NCBI RefSeq assembly: GCF_900100345.1
Contig: NZ_FMTT01000023.1
Span: forward strand, 19,876-83,875
Direction of reading: 5' to 3'
Length of the DNA: 64,000 nt
Origin: Paenibacillus tianmuensis
Lineage (GTDB): Bacteria; Bacillota; Bacilli; Paenibacillales; NBRC-103111
Part shown: in pieces, positions 50,204 through 59,300 of the stretch
How the letters are laid out: every line of letters begins with the position of its first letter
Numbering within the stretch: position 1 is the stretch's first letter
Program-made: the position numbers and the translations under genes
The notes under the pieces: model-generated
Database searches by the model: none
What the model was told of the DNA's origin: nothing
Seen by the model: only the letters and a program-made list of their open reading frames with translations

Positions 50204-50439
50204 CTACTTCAGCCACGTCGGCTTTCGCCGCTGCGGTCCGAGTTGCTCGAACGCATAGGCAAGCCGAATCAGCACGGGCTCGCTATACGCCGGCCCCGGA
50301 CGCCCCGGGAAACAACAGCGCATCCAACCGGTGTTCGGCCATCACTGCATCGATGCCTTCGGCCTGGTACAGCCGCAGATCCTTCAGTCTGTCCTGCACA
50401 TATTCCGCTTCGGTGAGCGTTCCCGATGTCTCCTCGGCC
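50204..50439 (-). pseudogene. C-terminal amidase fragment with internal deletion
   Basis: The minus strand reads AEETSGTLTEAEYVQDRLKD, LRLYQAEGIDAVMAEHRLDA and LLFPGASGAG, then in another frame AYSEPVLIRLAYAFEQLGPQ and RRKPTWLK-stop. Both are amidase-signature family C-terminal blocks that are normally separated by about 40 residues (the P-G-Y...V-P-A-G region). The catalytic Ser-Ser-Lys part is gone. It starts immediately at the end of the SRAP gene, so a deletion fused the two. Confidence 0.8.
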
Positions 50440-51120
50440 TTATCGTCTTAAGAGCGCATACTTGGCGGGCGCCGCTTCCTCGACGCATTCCTCCGACTCC
50501 ATAAGAGGGTCTGCTACCCGCAGAGAGACCGGGTACGCATGCATGCGCTCGGGCGCATATGGCCGGAGCAGCGATTGCAGCCTGTCCGGTTCTCCGTTCA
50601 TGGCCGGATCGAGCCACGTCTCGACGTCCCGTTCGTCCAAAATGACCGGCATCCGTTCGTCGTAATCGAACACCAACCGGTTCGACCTCGTCGTCATGAC
50701 CGTGCAGGTGCGGGTTTCTTCGCCCCGCGAATCCTTCCAAATCTCATACAGCCCGGCCATGGCGAAGACGCCCCGGTCCTTCATGACGATGCGAATCGGC
50801 CGTCTTGTTTTACCCTCCGTTTGCCAGACATAAAAGCCGTTGCCAGGAATAATGCAACGCTGCCTGCCGAACAGCTTGCGATACGCCGGTTTTTCGTGCA
50901 CAACTGCGCTGTCGGCATTCACAGCGTCCTTCCCCCAGAACGGGATGAGACCCCACCGATGCTCCTCTAGCATCCAGCTTTCCGCCCCCCGGACAATTAC
51001 GGCCACCTGCTGTGTCGGCGCGATGTTATATCGCGGCTTGTAAGCGCAGGTCACCCGTCCGATCCGATAACGCTCCGACAGCTCCGGCAGCTCGGCCGTC
51101 AACGAAAAACGTTCGCACAT
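50440..51120 (-). CDS. SRAP (HMCES/YedK-like) protein with altered active site
   Basis: A 226-residue protein of the SOS-response-associated peptidase family, which crosslinks to abasic sites in single-stranded DNA through Cys2. MCERFSL (usual MCGRF), RYNIAPTQQVAVI, EEHRWGLIPFWGKD, CIIPGNGFYVWQTEGK and ERMPVILDERDVETWL give the family. The usual Glu in GFYEW is Val here, and the usual His before RMPV is replaced (DYDERMPV). ATG 51120 has AAGAGGTG upstream. The long 5' extension was rejected because Cys2 must follow the start Met. Confidence 0.9.
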   Translation of the reverse strand: MCERFSLTAELPELSERYRIGRVTCAYKPRYNIAPTQQVAVIVRGAESWMLEEHRWGLIPFWGKDAVNADSAVVHEKPAYRKLFGRQRCIIPGNGFYVWQTEGKTRRPIRIVMKDRGVFAMAGLYEIWKDSRGEETRTCTVMTTRSNRLVFDYDERMPVILDERDVETWLDPAMNGEPDRLQSLLRPYAPERMHAYPVSLRVADPLMESEECVEEAAPAKYALLRR

Positions 51121-51293
51121 AAAGAACACCTCTTGTTTTTTAATTCCAGTATCTTCATGTGCGGAATTATTATGCATGACGGATCGGCGACTTGCCGGTA
51201 AATTCGGATTTTCGTCATGTGCGCAAAACGTCCTCGTAGAACAAACGCCGATCGTTATGGTAAAATAAGGGGAGATAAGAAAGGAGACGGACC

Positions 51294-52166
51294 ATGAAAC
51301 CATACGAAATCCGAACTTACCAAGATTCCTACGAGATTTACGAGTTGATCGAGCACAGTACCCGTTCGTGGTTCAAAATCGCCCCGGAACGCGGCGGAAT
51401 TGTCATCAGCTTCGGGGCGAACGGTAAGGAGCTGCTTTATTTGGACAAAGCGACGTTCGACGATCCAAACGCCAATATCCGCGGCGGTATTCCGGTGCTG
51501 TTCCCGATTTCCGGGCAGCTCGCGGAAGGCGCCTATGAATGGAACGGCCAGCGCTATAGCATGAAAAATCACGGCGTCGCCCGCCTACGCCCTTGGCGTG
51601 TCGAATCGACGGATACCAGCGACGGCGCCGCCATTACGTTGTCGCTCGCCAGCGACGCGGAAACGCGGGAATCGTACCCGTTCGACTTCGAGCTTCGCTT
51701 TACCTACCGGTTGAAGGACGGTCAATTGACCATTGAGCAGGAATACCGAAACGGCTCGGCAGAGCCGATGCCGATGTACCCCGGATTTCATCCGTATTTT
51801 GTCGCCGACCGCAAAGCGCTCGCATACGAAACCGACGCGACGAAATACTTCGACTACAACGACGGTACGGAAAAAAGCTATGACGGCCGGGTCATCGATC
51901 TCGATAAGCTGCCGGAATCGGTTGTTTTCCTGAACGCGCAGCGACGTGACATTACCTTCAGCCCGGCGGAGCGCTTGGTCGTGCGGATGACATACGGCGA
52001 GCCGTTCAACTATGTCGTGCTATGGTCCGTAAGCGGCAAAAGCTTCGTCTGCGTCGAGCCGTGGATGGCCAAGACCGACGAGCTAAACCGGAAACAAGAG
52101 CTGGTGGAAGTACCGGCGGGCGACGTGCATCGGACGTTCTTGACCATCAGCCGCGTGTCCGTATAA
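51294..52166 (+). CDS. Aldose 1-epimerase family protein
   Basis: A 290-residue beta-supersandwich mutarotase. Conserved points are RGGIPVLFPISGQLAEGAYE, KNHGVARLRPWRVEST (His), MYPGFHPYFV (catalytic His) and FVCVEPWMAKTDELNRKQEL (catalytic Glu). It belongs to the YeaD/GalM-like group, interconverting anomers of a sugar or sugar phosphate. GAAAGGAGACGG is six bases before ATG. Single gene, divergent from the SRAP gene. The sugar is unknown. Confidence 0.92.
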   Translation: MKPYEIRTYQDSYEIYELIEHSTRSWFKIAPERGGIVISFGANGKELLYLDKATFDDPNANIRGGIPVLFPISGQLAEGAYEWNGQRYSMKNHGVARLRPWRVESTDTSDGAAITLSLASDAETRESYPFDFELRFTYRLKDGQLTIEQEYRNGSAEPMPMYPGFHPYFVADRKALAYETDATKYFDYNDGTEKSYDGRVIDLDKLPESVVFLNAQRRDITFSPAERLVVRMTYGEPFNYVVLWSVSGKSFVCVEPWMAKTDELNRKQELVEVPAGDVHRTFLTISRVSV

Positions 52167-52171
52167 CGGAT

Positions 52172-52246
52172 AAAAAAGCGGGTATCCCCATCCATCCGAC
52201 CTTTCCAAAGGAATGTCGATGATGACCGAGTTACCCGCTTTTTTTG
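52172..52246. terminator. Long-range terminator stem
   Basis: AAAAAAGCGGGTA and TACCCGCTTTTTTT pair across a 47-base loop. A-run and T-run on the two sides suit both flanking genes. Confidence 0.65.
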
Positions 52247-52411
52247 CAATACAACTGTCGAAAAAGTCTGAAAAATCGAAAAACGAATCGAGTTGTGCGC
52301 TTACCCGGGAAATACGCCGTTCATTTCCCAGCTCTGCTTCATTTCCCAATTCTCTGATATTGCCCCGCTCCCCCACTCCTGGTCATCCGAATGCGGATGA
52401 GCGCTCCAGTA

Positions 52412-53056
52412 TCAAAGAGCGGATTGTCCTATCCGGTCTATCGTCTTCAGCACCAGCTCATAATAAGCCCTCGGATGCGGAACGAAATCCGCAGGTCCAA
52501 CCGTCCGCTCGACCGGCACCGGCACGCCGTTCTCATCCGGTGCGATGCCTTCGATCCGGATCGGCTCCGATAATGTGCCTTGAGCCAGCTTCCGTACTTG
52601 CTCAAGCGAAACCCGGTATAAACCTGTAACCTCCTCCGGGTGTAAGCGATACCGGGTGAGCGGCTGCCGATTCACATGTACAAACACATGGCAGAACTCG
52701 CGGTCGATGCACGCTGCGGAGATGACGTCCTCCTCGGCAAACAAGCCGCAGGGAACCAACGTATCGAACGGAATGCTTAGTCCAAGCTCCTCTTCCAGTT
52801 CCCGTACACCGTCTTCGACTCCTTCACCTGACAGCAGATGACCGGCACAGGACGTATCGAGCAATGACGGAAACGTATCTTTGCCCGGGTGCCGCTCTTG
52901 AAACAGCAGTACCGCGTCTCCATCCGCAGGGTCCACAATCCAGCAATGAAACGTTTGGTGCCACAGGCCCCGGGCATGAACCTCGGAGCGGGAAGCCCGT
53001 CCCAACGGATTCATCCGTTCGTCAAAAATGTCAAAGATTTCTTCGTTTGGCGTCAT
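52412..53056 (-). CDS. NUDIX hydrolase
   Basis: A 214-residue NUDIX enzyme of the YfcD/IPP-isomerase-like subgroup. It begins EEIFDIFDERMNPLGRASRS, and the NUDIX box is CAGHLLSGEGVEDGVRELEE followed by ELGL. Between the first Glu and the Arg-Glu there are six residues rather than the usual seven, so one residue appears missing. The C-terminal half has FAEEDVISAACIDREFCHVF. It should hydrolyse a nucleoside diphosphate derivative. Substrate unknown. The start follows GAGGAGGAACAACG. Confidence 0.9.
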   Translation of the reverse strand: MTPNEEIFDIFDERMNPLGRASRSEVHARGLWHQTFHCWIVDPADGDAVLLFQERHPGKDTFPSLLDTSCAGHLLSGEGVEDGVRELEEELGLSIPFDTLVPCGLFAEEDVISAACIDREFCHVFVHVNRQPLTRYRLHPEEVTGLYRVSLEQVRKLAQGTLSEPIRIEGIAPDENGVPVPVERTVGPADFVPHPRAYYELVLKTIDRIGQSAL

Positions 53057-53115
53057 ACGTTGTTCCTCCTCAGCTAGCTAAAACTCGTTGCATCCTTCCG
53101 TATCACGGCAACCGA

Positions 53116-54048
53116 TTAATACCCTCGTACCGGGTCCACCCGATTCGCAAGCTCCCGTTCTCCCGCTTCCAGCTTGCGCAGCGTGTCCAAGAAACCGCTC
53201 AACGCCTCTTCCACGGAAGTGACAGCGGCGACGTGAGGCGTCACCCGGACATCCTTGCGCCTCCAAAGCGGAGACACGTCAGAGAGCGGCTCCTCCTCAA
53301 ACACGTCGAGTACCGCCAGACGAATATGGCCCTTATCAAGCGCCCCCAGCAGCGCAGCATGATCGACCGACGGGCCACGGCCGACGTTAATAAAGCCGGC
53401 GCCGTTCATCCGCGCAAAAAGTGCAGGTCTGAAGAGCTTATCCGTTTGCGAGGTCAGCGGCAAAGTATTGATCACCCAGTCAGCCGCGGAAACGGCGTCC
53501 CCGATGTGCGACATCGGATAAACATGATCCATGTGCGGCTTTCTTTCCCCGCGCATAGAAACGCCCGACACTTGAACTCCCAGCGCCTGCAGCATCCGGG
53601 CAAGCTCTTGCCCGACGGAACCGGTACCCATCACGGTTACCCAGCTTCCGGACAGCGGCAGCGGCGGGACCGGGTTCCAGCTTCTGTCCGACTGGCTGCG
53701 CGCGAACGATTCATGATGCTGGAAATCGGCCAGCATATGACCGAGGCAATATTCACCGATTTTCCGCCCGAACGAGCCGGTCGTACGGGTGAGCAGCACG
53801 TCCGGCTTCCATGGCTTGCGGTATACAAAAGCATCGACGCCTGCTCCGAGCGCATGCACCCAACGGATTGATTCCAGATGAAACGCCGGAACGGGCTTGA
53901 AGCCGACAAACGCATCGGCCCATGCCATATCGGCTTCGCTCACCTCGGATTCGGCAAGAAACCGCACTTGCTTGCCCGTGCCCTCCGGCCATGCGGCTTC
54001 CAGCTCCCGGTACATCCGGCCCGTCATGATAATGTTATCGATCTGCAT
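53116..54048 (-). CDS. D-2-hydroxyacid dehydrogenase
   Basis: A 310-residue NAD(P)-dependent enzyme. The nucleotide site is VTVMGTGSVGQELARMLQAL. Catalytic points are GAGFINVGRGPSVDHAALLG (Arg), LAVLDVFEEEPL (Glu) and VRVTPHVAAVTS (His). It resembles glyoxylate/hydroxypyruvate reductases of the GhrA type. It reduces 2-oxo acids to D-2-hydroxy acids. The frame extends to TTG 54081, but ATG 54048 with GGAG upstream gives the usual length. It is 59 bases upstream of the NUDIX gene on the same strand, so both may be cotranscribed. Confidence 0.92.
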   Translation of the reverse strand: MQIDNIIMTGRMYRELEAAWPEGTGKQVRFLAESEVSEADMAWADAFVGFKPVPAFHLESIRWVHALGAGVDAFVYRKPWKPDVLLTRTTGSFGRKIGEYCLGHMLADFQHHESFARSQSDRSWNPVPPLPLSGSWVTVMGTGSVGQELARMLQALGVQVSGVSMRGERKPHMDHVYPMSHIGDAVSAADWVINTLPLTSQTDKLFRPALFARMNGAGFINVGRGPSVDHAALLGALDKGHIRLAVLDVFEEEPLSDVSPLWRRKDVRVTPHVAAVTSVEEALSGFLDTLRKLEAGERELANRVDPVRGY

Positions 54049-54136
54049 GCAACCCGTCACTCCGTCCGTTCTTATTTTCAAATAACGTTTCTATCATAAC
54101 CGCTCGGCGAAAGTGCTGCAAACTGCTGCGCAATGC

Positions 54137-55249
54137 TTATTTTTTCCACTTGCCTCCTCCGCCCTGTCCGGTACTTTGCGCTTCGTTTATCGAAATGTTC
54201 CCGTTCTCTGCATGCAAGCGGATGAGATGGACGCCGGAACCGACCGTTCCTGTCGCGGCATTAGCGGTTACATTCATAGGCAGCCCGGCAGTTACCCGGC
54301 CCTGGGGGCTGGAGCCGTCGATGCGGAAGTCGCCCTGCGCAGGAACCTCGATGGTGATGTCGCCCTGCTTCGAATCCACATTCCAATCTCCTCCAACCGT
54401 CGAGCCGCTTATCGTAACAGGGCCATTGGAGGCCGCGACATTGACTTTGCCATTTACTTCGGATAGCCGGATCGAACCGCCCGATGCATGCATCTCGGTA
54501 TCGCCTTGAATATGGTCTGTGTGGACTTGGGCGTCCGTCGTACGGACCAATACGTTTGCGCCGATATCCGAAACCGTCACTTTTCCGTTCGAAGTTTCAA
54601 CCACCAGTTGATTGCGGATAGGCAGTCTCGCAGCTTCCACATCCCCGCTTTTTAATTTGAGCCGCATATCCAGCTTGCGTTGTTCGGGGACGGTAACCAA
54701 CAGGCGAATGAGCGGCTTGCTCTTGCTGCTCAATCCGGATAAACCTCCACTTGTGGTTATGGTTATTGTTCCGTTTTTCTCTTTGGAAGTGATTTTGAAG
54801 TCGTGCGATGCCGTTGGCGTTTCGGCCCACAAAGAAGCATCGATTTGAATTTTGTCCACAGGGCCGGGCTTGACGACCATGCTGCCGACAGGGTTATCGA
54901 TGACGAGGCTGTCCGTTTGTTCGCCCAACGCCACGGTACTGATGCCGCCCGCAACCCTGTAGCCCGCTGCAGAAGAGGAAACAGAAGGAGAAGCCGGTGT
55001 AAATAAGCTTAGTCCCCATAAGATCAAGACCGTGAGCAGCATGCCCCCGAAATCCAGCTTCAGCCTCTTTCGCTTCTCGCGCCGGAGAAAATTAAACGCC
55101 AACAGCTCCACTCCAAATCCAACCAGCACGACAGGCCACCAGCCAATCGCCAAATGCAAATACTCGGTCTCCATTGTCCGATCCAACAGTATTAACGCTC
55201 CCATTAGGAGTAAAACCAACGCTGACGTATAACGCCCCACTTTTTTCAT
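54137..55249 (-). CDS. Membrane protein with DUF4097 adhesin-like domain
   Basis: A 370-residue protein. Two to three membrane helices make up residues 7-85 (ALVLLLMGALILLDRTMETE, LHLAIGWWPVVLVGFGVELL, MLLTVLILWGLSLFTP), the LiaI/DUF5668-like toast-rack anchor. Residues 110-355 are repeated beta strands of the DUF4097/putative adhesin type (VVETSNGKVTVSDIGANVLV, VNVAASNGPVTISGSTVGGD). The tail is GQGGGGKWKK. Such proteins often sit in envelope-stress (Lia/PspC-like) systems. GGAAGGGG lies before ATG 55249. No regulator is adjacent. Confidence 0.88.
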   Translation of the reverse strand: MKKVGRYTSALVLLLMGALILLDRTMETEYLHLAIGWWPVVLVGFGVELLAFNFLRREKRKRLKLDFGGMLLTVLILWGLSLFTPASPSVSSSAAGYRVAGGISTVALGEQTDSLVIDNPVGSMVVKPGPVDKIQIDASLWAETPTASHDFKITSKEKNGTITITTSGGLSGLSSKSKPLIRLLVTVPEQRKLDMRLKLKSGDVEAARLPIRNQLVVETSNGKVTVSDIGANVLVRTTDAQVHTDHIQGDTEMHASGGSIRLSEVNGKVNVAASNGPVTISGSTVGGDWNVDSKQGDITIEVPAQGDFRIDGSSPQGRVTAGLPMNVTANAATGTVGSGVHLIRLHAENGNISINEAQSTGQGGGGKWKK

Positions 55250-55457
55250 AAAACAGGCCCCTTCTTTCCTCATCCTCATATTTCCTACGTTCCCCATCCT
55301 ATCCAACACTTCTTAGAAGAAAGTGAGCAGAAGTCTTAAATTATTCTGAATAATGGCGCTCATGAAAAAAAGCTCCGGGGCTGCTGCCTGAGAACTCGGA
55401 AGAAGGATTTGCCGCCGTCATCTGGAATTATAAGGATAAATAAATGCGGAAGGAAGG

Positions 55458-56312
55458 TTGTCCGACTTGTCTCTATTTCATCCCCCTGTTCCCCCACTCG
55501 GTTCAGCGGAGGCCACCGTCGTAGCTGTGGTCGATTCCGGAATTTCGCCGGATCGGTTGGACCGGATCGACGCCGTGCTTCCCGGCGTCGATCTTAGCGG
55601 CGAAGGCCGTTGCCGGGGCATGAACGACGAAGCGCTGCACGGTACCGCCGTAGCCGCTACGATCATCCGGTACGCGCCGAACGCAAAGCTGGTGCCGGTC
55701 AAAATCATGAACCGTCGGGGCGTGCTAAGCGCTCCTGCTTTAATCGAAACAGCCTTCGATTGGATCATCGAGCACAGGGCCGCTCTCGGCATCGGGGTCA
55801 TTTGCGCCGCCTTTGCCGATTCGAGTCACCATGCTACCGATGAGCGGTTTCACGATACGACACTGCAGCGGCAGATCGCTGCTCTGCGCGAAGCCGGTGT
55901 CCTCACGGTTACGGCCGCCGGGAACTGGTACCCGGAGCATCGCGGACGAAGCCTTTATGGAATGGCCTGGCCTGCCATCCTCCGTGAAACCGTCAGCGTC
56001 GGCGCACTACACACGCAAGAAGAAGGCGTCCGACTCGCTTCTGCGAGTCAGCGCCTTCCATTCAGCTCGGATACCTGCTGCGGAACGACCGTATTTACCG
56101 TACCCGGCGATCCTGGCGAGACGAGTGGTGCGGCTGCAGTCATTGCCGGTTGTTTCGCCGCTCTGCGACCGCTCTTCCCTCAAGCATCCGTCACTGCGCT
56201 GGTGGACAGACTTCTCAGCGCTCGACGCGAAGTGAGGGATGAGTACGGAATGGTGTGGCCCACTATCGATCCGGGCGACTTGCTTGAAGCCAATTGGCAT
56301 GGACAAGCGTAA
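55458..56312 (+). CDS. Compact subtilisin-like serine peptidase (S8), leaderless
   Basis: A 284-residue S8 peptidase without signal peptide or pro-domain. The triad is Asp26 (VVAVVDSGIS), His61 (LHGTAVAATI) and a Ser in GETSGAAAVIAG, with the oxyanion Asn in TVTAAGNWYPE. The Ser motif is T-S-G-A rather than the standard G-T-S-M/A. TTG 55458 follows GGAAGGAAGG. It is convergent with the cluster ending at 56373, so it may process a product of that cluster. Intracellular maturation proteases of peptide or toxin systems have this compact form. The substrate is inferred only. Confidence 0.85.
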   Translation: MSDLSLFHPPVPPLGSAEATVVAVVDSGISPDRLDRIDAVLPGVDLSGEGRCRGMNDEALHGTAVAATIIRYAPNAKLVPVKIMNRRGVLSAPALIETAFDWIIEHRAALGIGVICAAFADSSHHATDERFHDTTLQRQIAALREAGVLTVTAAGNWYPEHRGRSLYGMAWPAILRETVSVGALHTQEEGVRLASASQRLPFSSDTCCGTTVFTVPGDPGETSGAAAVIAGCFAALRPLFPQASVTALVDRLLSARREVRDEYGMVWPTIDPGDLLEANWHGQA

Positions 56313-56372
56313 CCCCTTTGCTTTGACATACCGGTGAAGCGCCCGCGCCGGACAGAAAGCTCAAGAAGAACG

Positions 56373-59300
56373 CTAGTAGGTTAACATCTGCTGATTTCGC
56401 ATCGTGATCGGCACCCGCACCAGATCGAGCACGAACCCGAGTCCTTTGCTGCCCGCTCCTAAACCGAGCAAGATCGCTTTCGTTTCCGGGTCGTCGTCCA
56501 GATCGGCGCCCGAGATAAACGCCGAGCCAGCATGATCGAACAAGCTTTCCATCCAAGCGAGCGTTTCCGTCGTCTTCTCGTCGCGGGCAGCACCCGAATC
56601 GCCTGATTGGTTATCCTGCTCGATGATTTTTCCAAAGACGGCCGTACGCAAAATAAAGTGTGCCACATCACCGACGACATCGAGACCGGAGCTGATTTTT
56701 CTTAGCTTGCCCGGGTCCGCTCCGCTTTTGTTCTCTGCAATGAGAAGCGCGATCGTCTTCATCGACATGACGCCGGAGATGGCCTGCATCGTCCACTCCA
56801 ACGCCGAAACGTCCTCGCCTTTGCTGGTGTGACGGCTCAAAAATTCGGTGGCGGCGCCGACGCCGCCGAACGCCGCGCCGCCCCATAGCTTCCAGGCTTT
56901 GACCTGCGGTGCCTGGCCTCCGTCGATGACAACACCGGCTTGCGTATATGCCTGGTAACCGGCAAGGAGCATTTTGACGAAGGCCCCTGCAAGTCCAGCC
57001 ACCCAAGAATATTTGCGCAGGCCATCGGCACCCGATTGCACGGTCACCTGTCCGAAGGCGAATGGAATGACATCGCCTTTCTTAAAAGGAGCCTCCCCGG
57101 CGATAAGCTTGTAGCCGATCGTGGCCGGAATCGCGCACAGCAGCATCACGCCGTCGATGAGCCGGAACGACGTATCGATATGCGTGCCCGGTACGACAAG
57201 GCTCGCCAGCTTCTCGATAAACGGAAAGCTGACCTTCGTAAAGAGCGAATCGCGGACGACGCCGAGCAGTTGTTCCAGCAGATCGATGACGCGAAGGACG
57301 AAATCACGCAGTCCCGTAAGCACCCCTTCCAATACGTCCGAACCCACCGCCACAAGCGCGTCGCGAATGGTGTCGAAGCTGAGCTCCGAGGGCCTGGGTA
57401 TCGCACCATCGAACAAATGTTCGATATCCGCTTGCAACTGGTCCCAAGTCGCCAGCAGATCGTTCGTCTCGTCGCTGACGAGCCCGGCGACGAACTGTTC
57501 GGCCGCCTCCAGCGCCTCTTTCGCCGGATTAGGTCCTTCGAAGTGGACGATATCGTCCGCAAGCTTCCCGATACGCTGCGTCACCCAAGCGACGACGCTG
57601 TTGCCGGCTACCTGATCCAACAAAGCCTGCACTGGAGCAGTCGCCTTGCCGATGTCGTCCAGCAGGCTCCCCCCGGAGGCGGGTCGCCGCGGCTTGACAG
57701 GAGGAACGCCGCCTGCCTCCGCGCGCCATGAGCCGATTTGGGCTAATGCTTTATCGAAGCCGACGGACACGCCGTCCTTCATTTGGCCGACGGCATTTCT
57801 CAAAGCGGCCAGCGCTTCGTCGGTCGCTTCCACCATGGCATTACGCGCCAAAATAATGTCTTCCCACTCGAACAAAAACTTCAAGTAGTCCCATAATGTT
57901 TCCAGCCCGGTTTTCACCTGAGCCCACAACCACTTAAAAAATGCACCGGCTTCCTCCAATGTCGAGAGCGCGAATTTTTTGATTTTATCACCGATGGCGC
58001 AGACGAATTCGAACACGCCTTGCGCTTTATGGAGCACGAAGGCCAGCCCTTCTTTCAGTCTGTCGCCGATGCCCTCAAAGAAGTCGGCGATCGTATGGCC
58101 GAGGTTGACGAAGAAATGCTCCGCGCTTTCGGCCGCGCCGATAAGCTTGCTCACGGTATCGTCGTGCAGCGTCCGGACGCCCTGCGCATCGGCTTGAATT
58201 CCCCAGCGGTACGTATCCGGCACCGTATCCGCGCGCAATTGCGAGCTGTAAGCGGCGTTCGCCGCCACGACGCGGACACCCGGCGCAGCGCCGTCGGCTG
58301 ATAAGGCGAGTCCGGCCCCTTGGTTCAGTGAAGCGGCTACCGCATCGACCTGACCCTGATCCGAACCGTTGCGGAAATTGTCCGGGAGCAGCGGCACATC
58401 ACCGTCAGGCGTCCGCACCGTCGCCCCGCGCAGCTCATCTGCAGTCATCGTTTTGAACCGGCTGAATACCCCGGACGACGGGTTCACGTCCAGCTGCACG
58501 TCGACGCCGTCGACCGCAAATCGGTACACGGCCGGAGTCAACGACCGCACCCGGTTTAATACGGCAATACTGCCGTTCATGTCGGTAACCGCCTCCACCG
58601 CGGCATCCGGGGCGATCAGTACCGCATTGCCGTTTAGCGACACACTGGAGAGCACCGATGCGGTCACCGACACCTTGACGCCCTGCCTGGGCGCTCCCGC
58701 CGAATCCAATACCCGGAGCGACGTTCCGTAGCAGGTCACCATCATCGCCTGCTCCGGAGCGGCGATATGAATCGGCGCTTCCTGCCATACGCCGTTCCCG
58801 CCATCCTGCCACACATAACCCGCATGCGCATCGGAGTAGACAACCAATAGCGACGTTGTCGCATGCCGGTCGCCCGGAATCGCCGCCATTTCCTGCACAC
58901 CGCTCCGCAGACGCAGCGACGGCCCCCATGCAGCATCCACCTCCATCCGTTTCACGACGATCAAGTCGCCGTTTTGGAGCAACGCCCAGACGGAGTCGCT
59001 GCCGTCCGCCGTTTCTCCGGCGATGACATTCTGGACGCCGGATGCCGCTTCCGCCGCTACGAGTTGGATCGTTTGCGCAATTTCGGCGTTGTCCTGTTCC
59101 GCAGCGGGTATAAGATACAAGCCCTGACCGCCAATGTATAAATTGGTACCGTCCTCCGTCGTTGCGCCGCTCTCCAGAACGTTGGCTCCGTCAGGACAAG
59201 GCAAATTCACGACGGGCGGAATCGTTGCGGGCTTGCCTGCCGAATCGTATTCCGGGAACGGCCGAAAGGTCAGCACCCGTTTGCCACCGCTCAGACCAAG

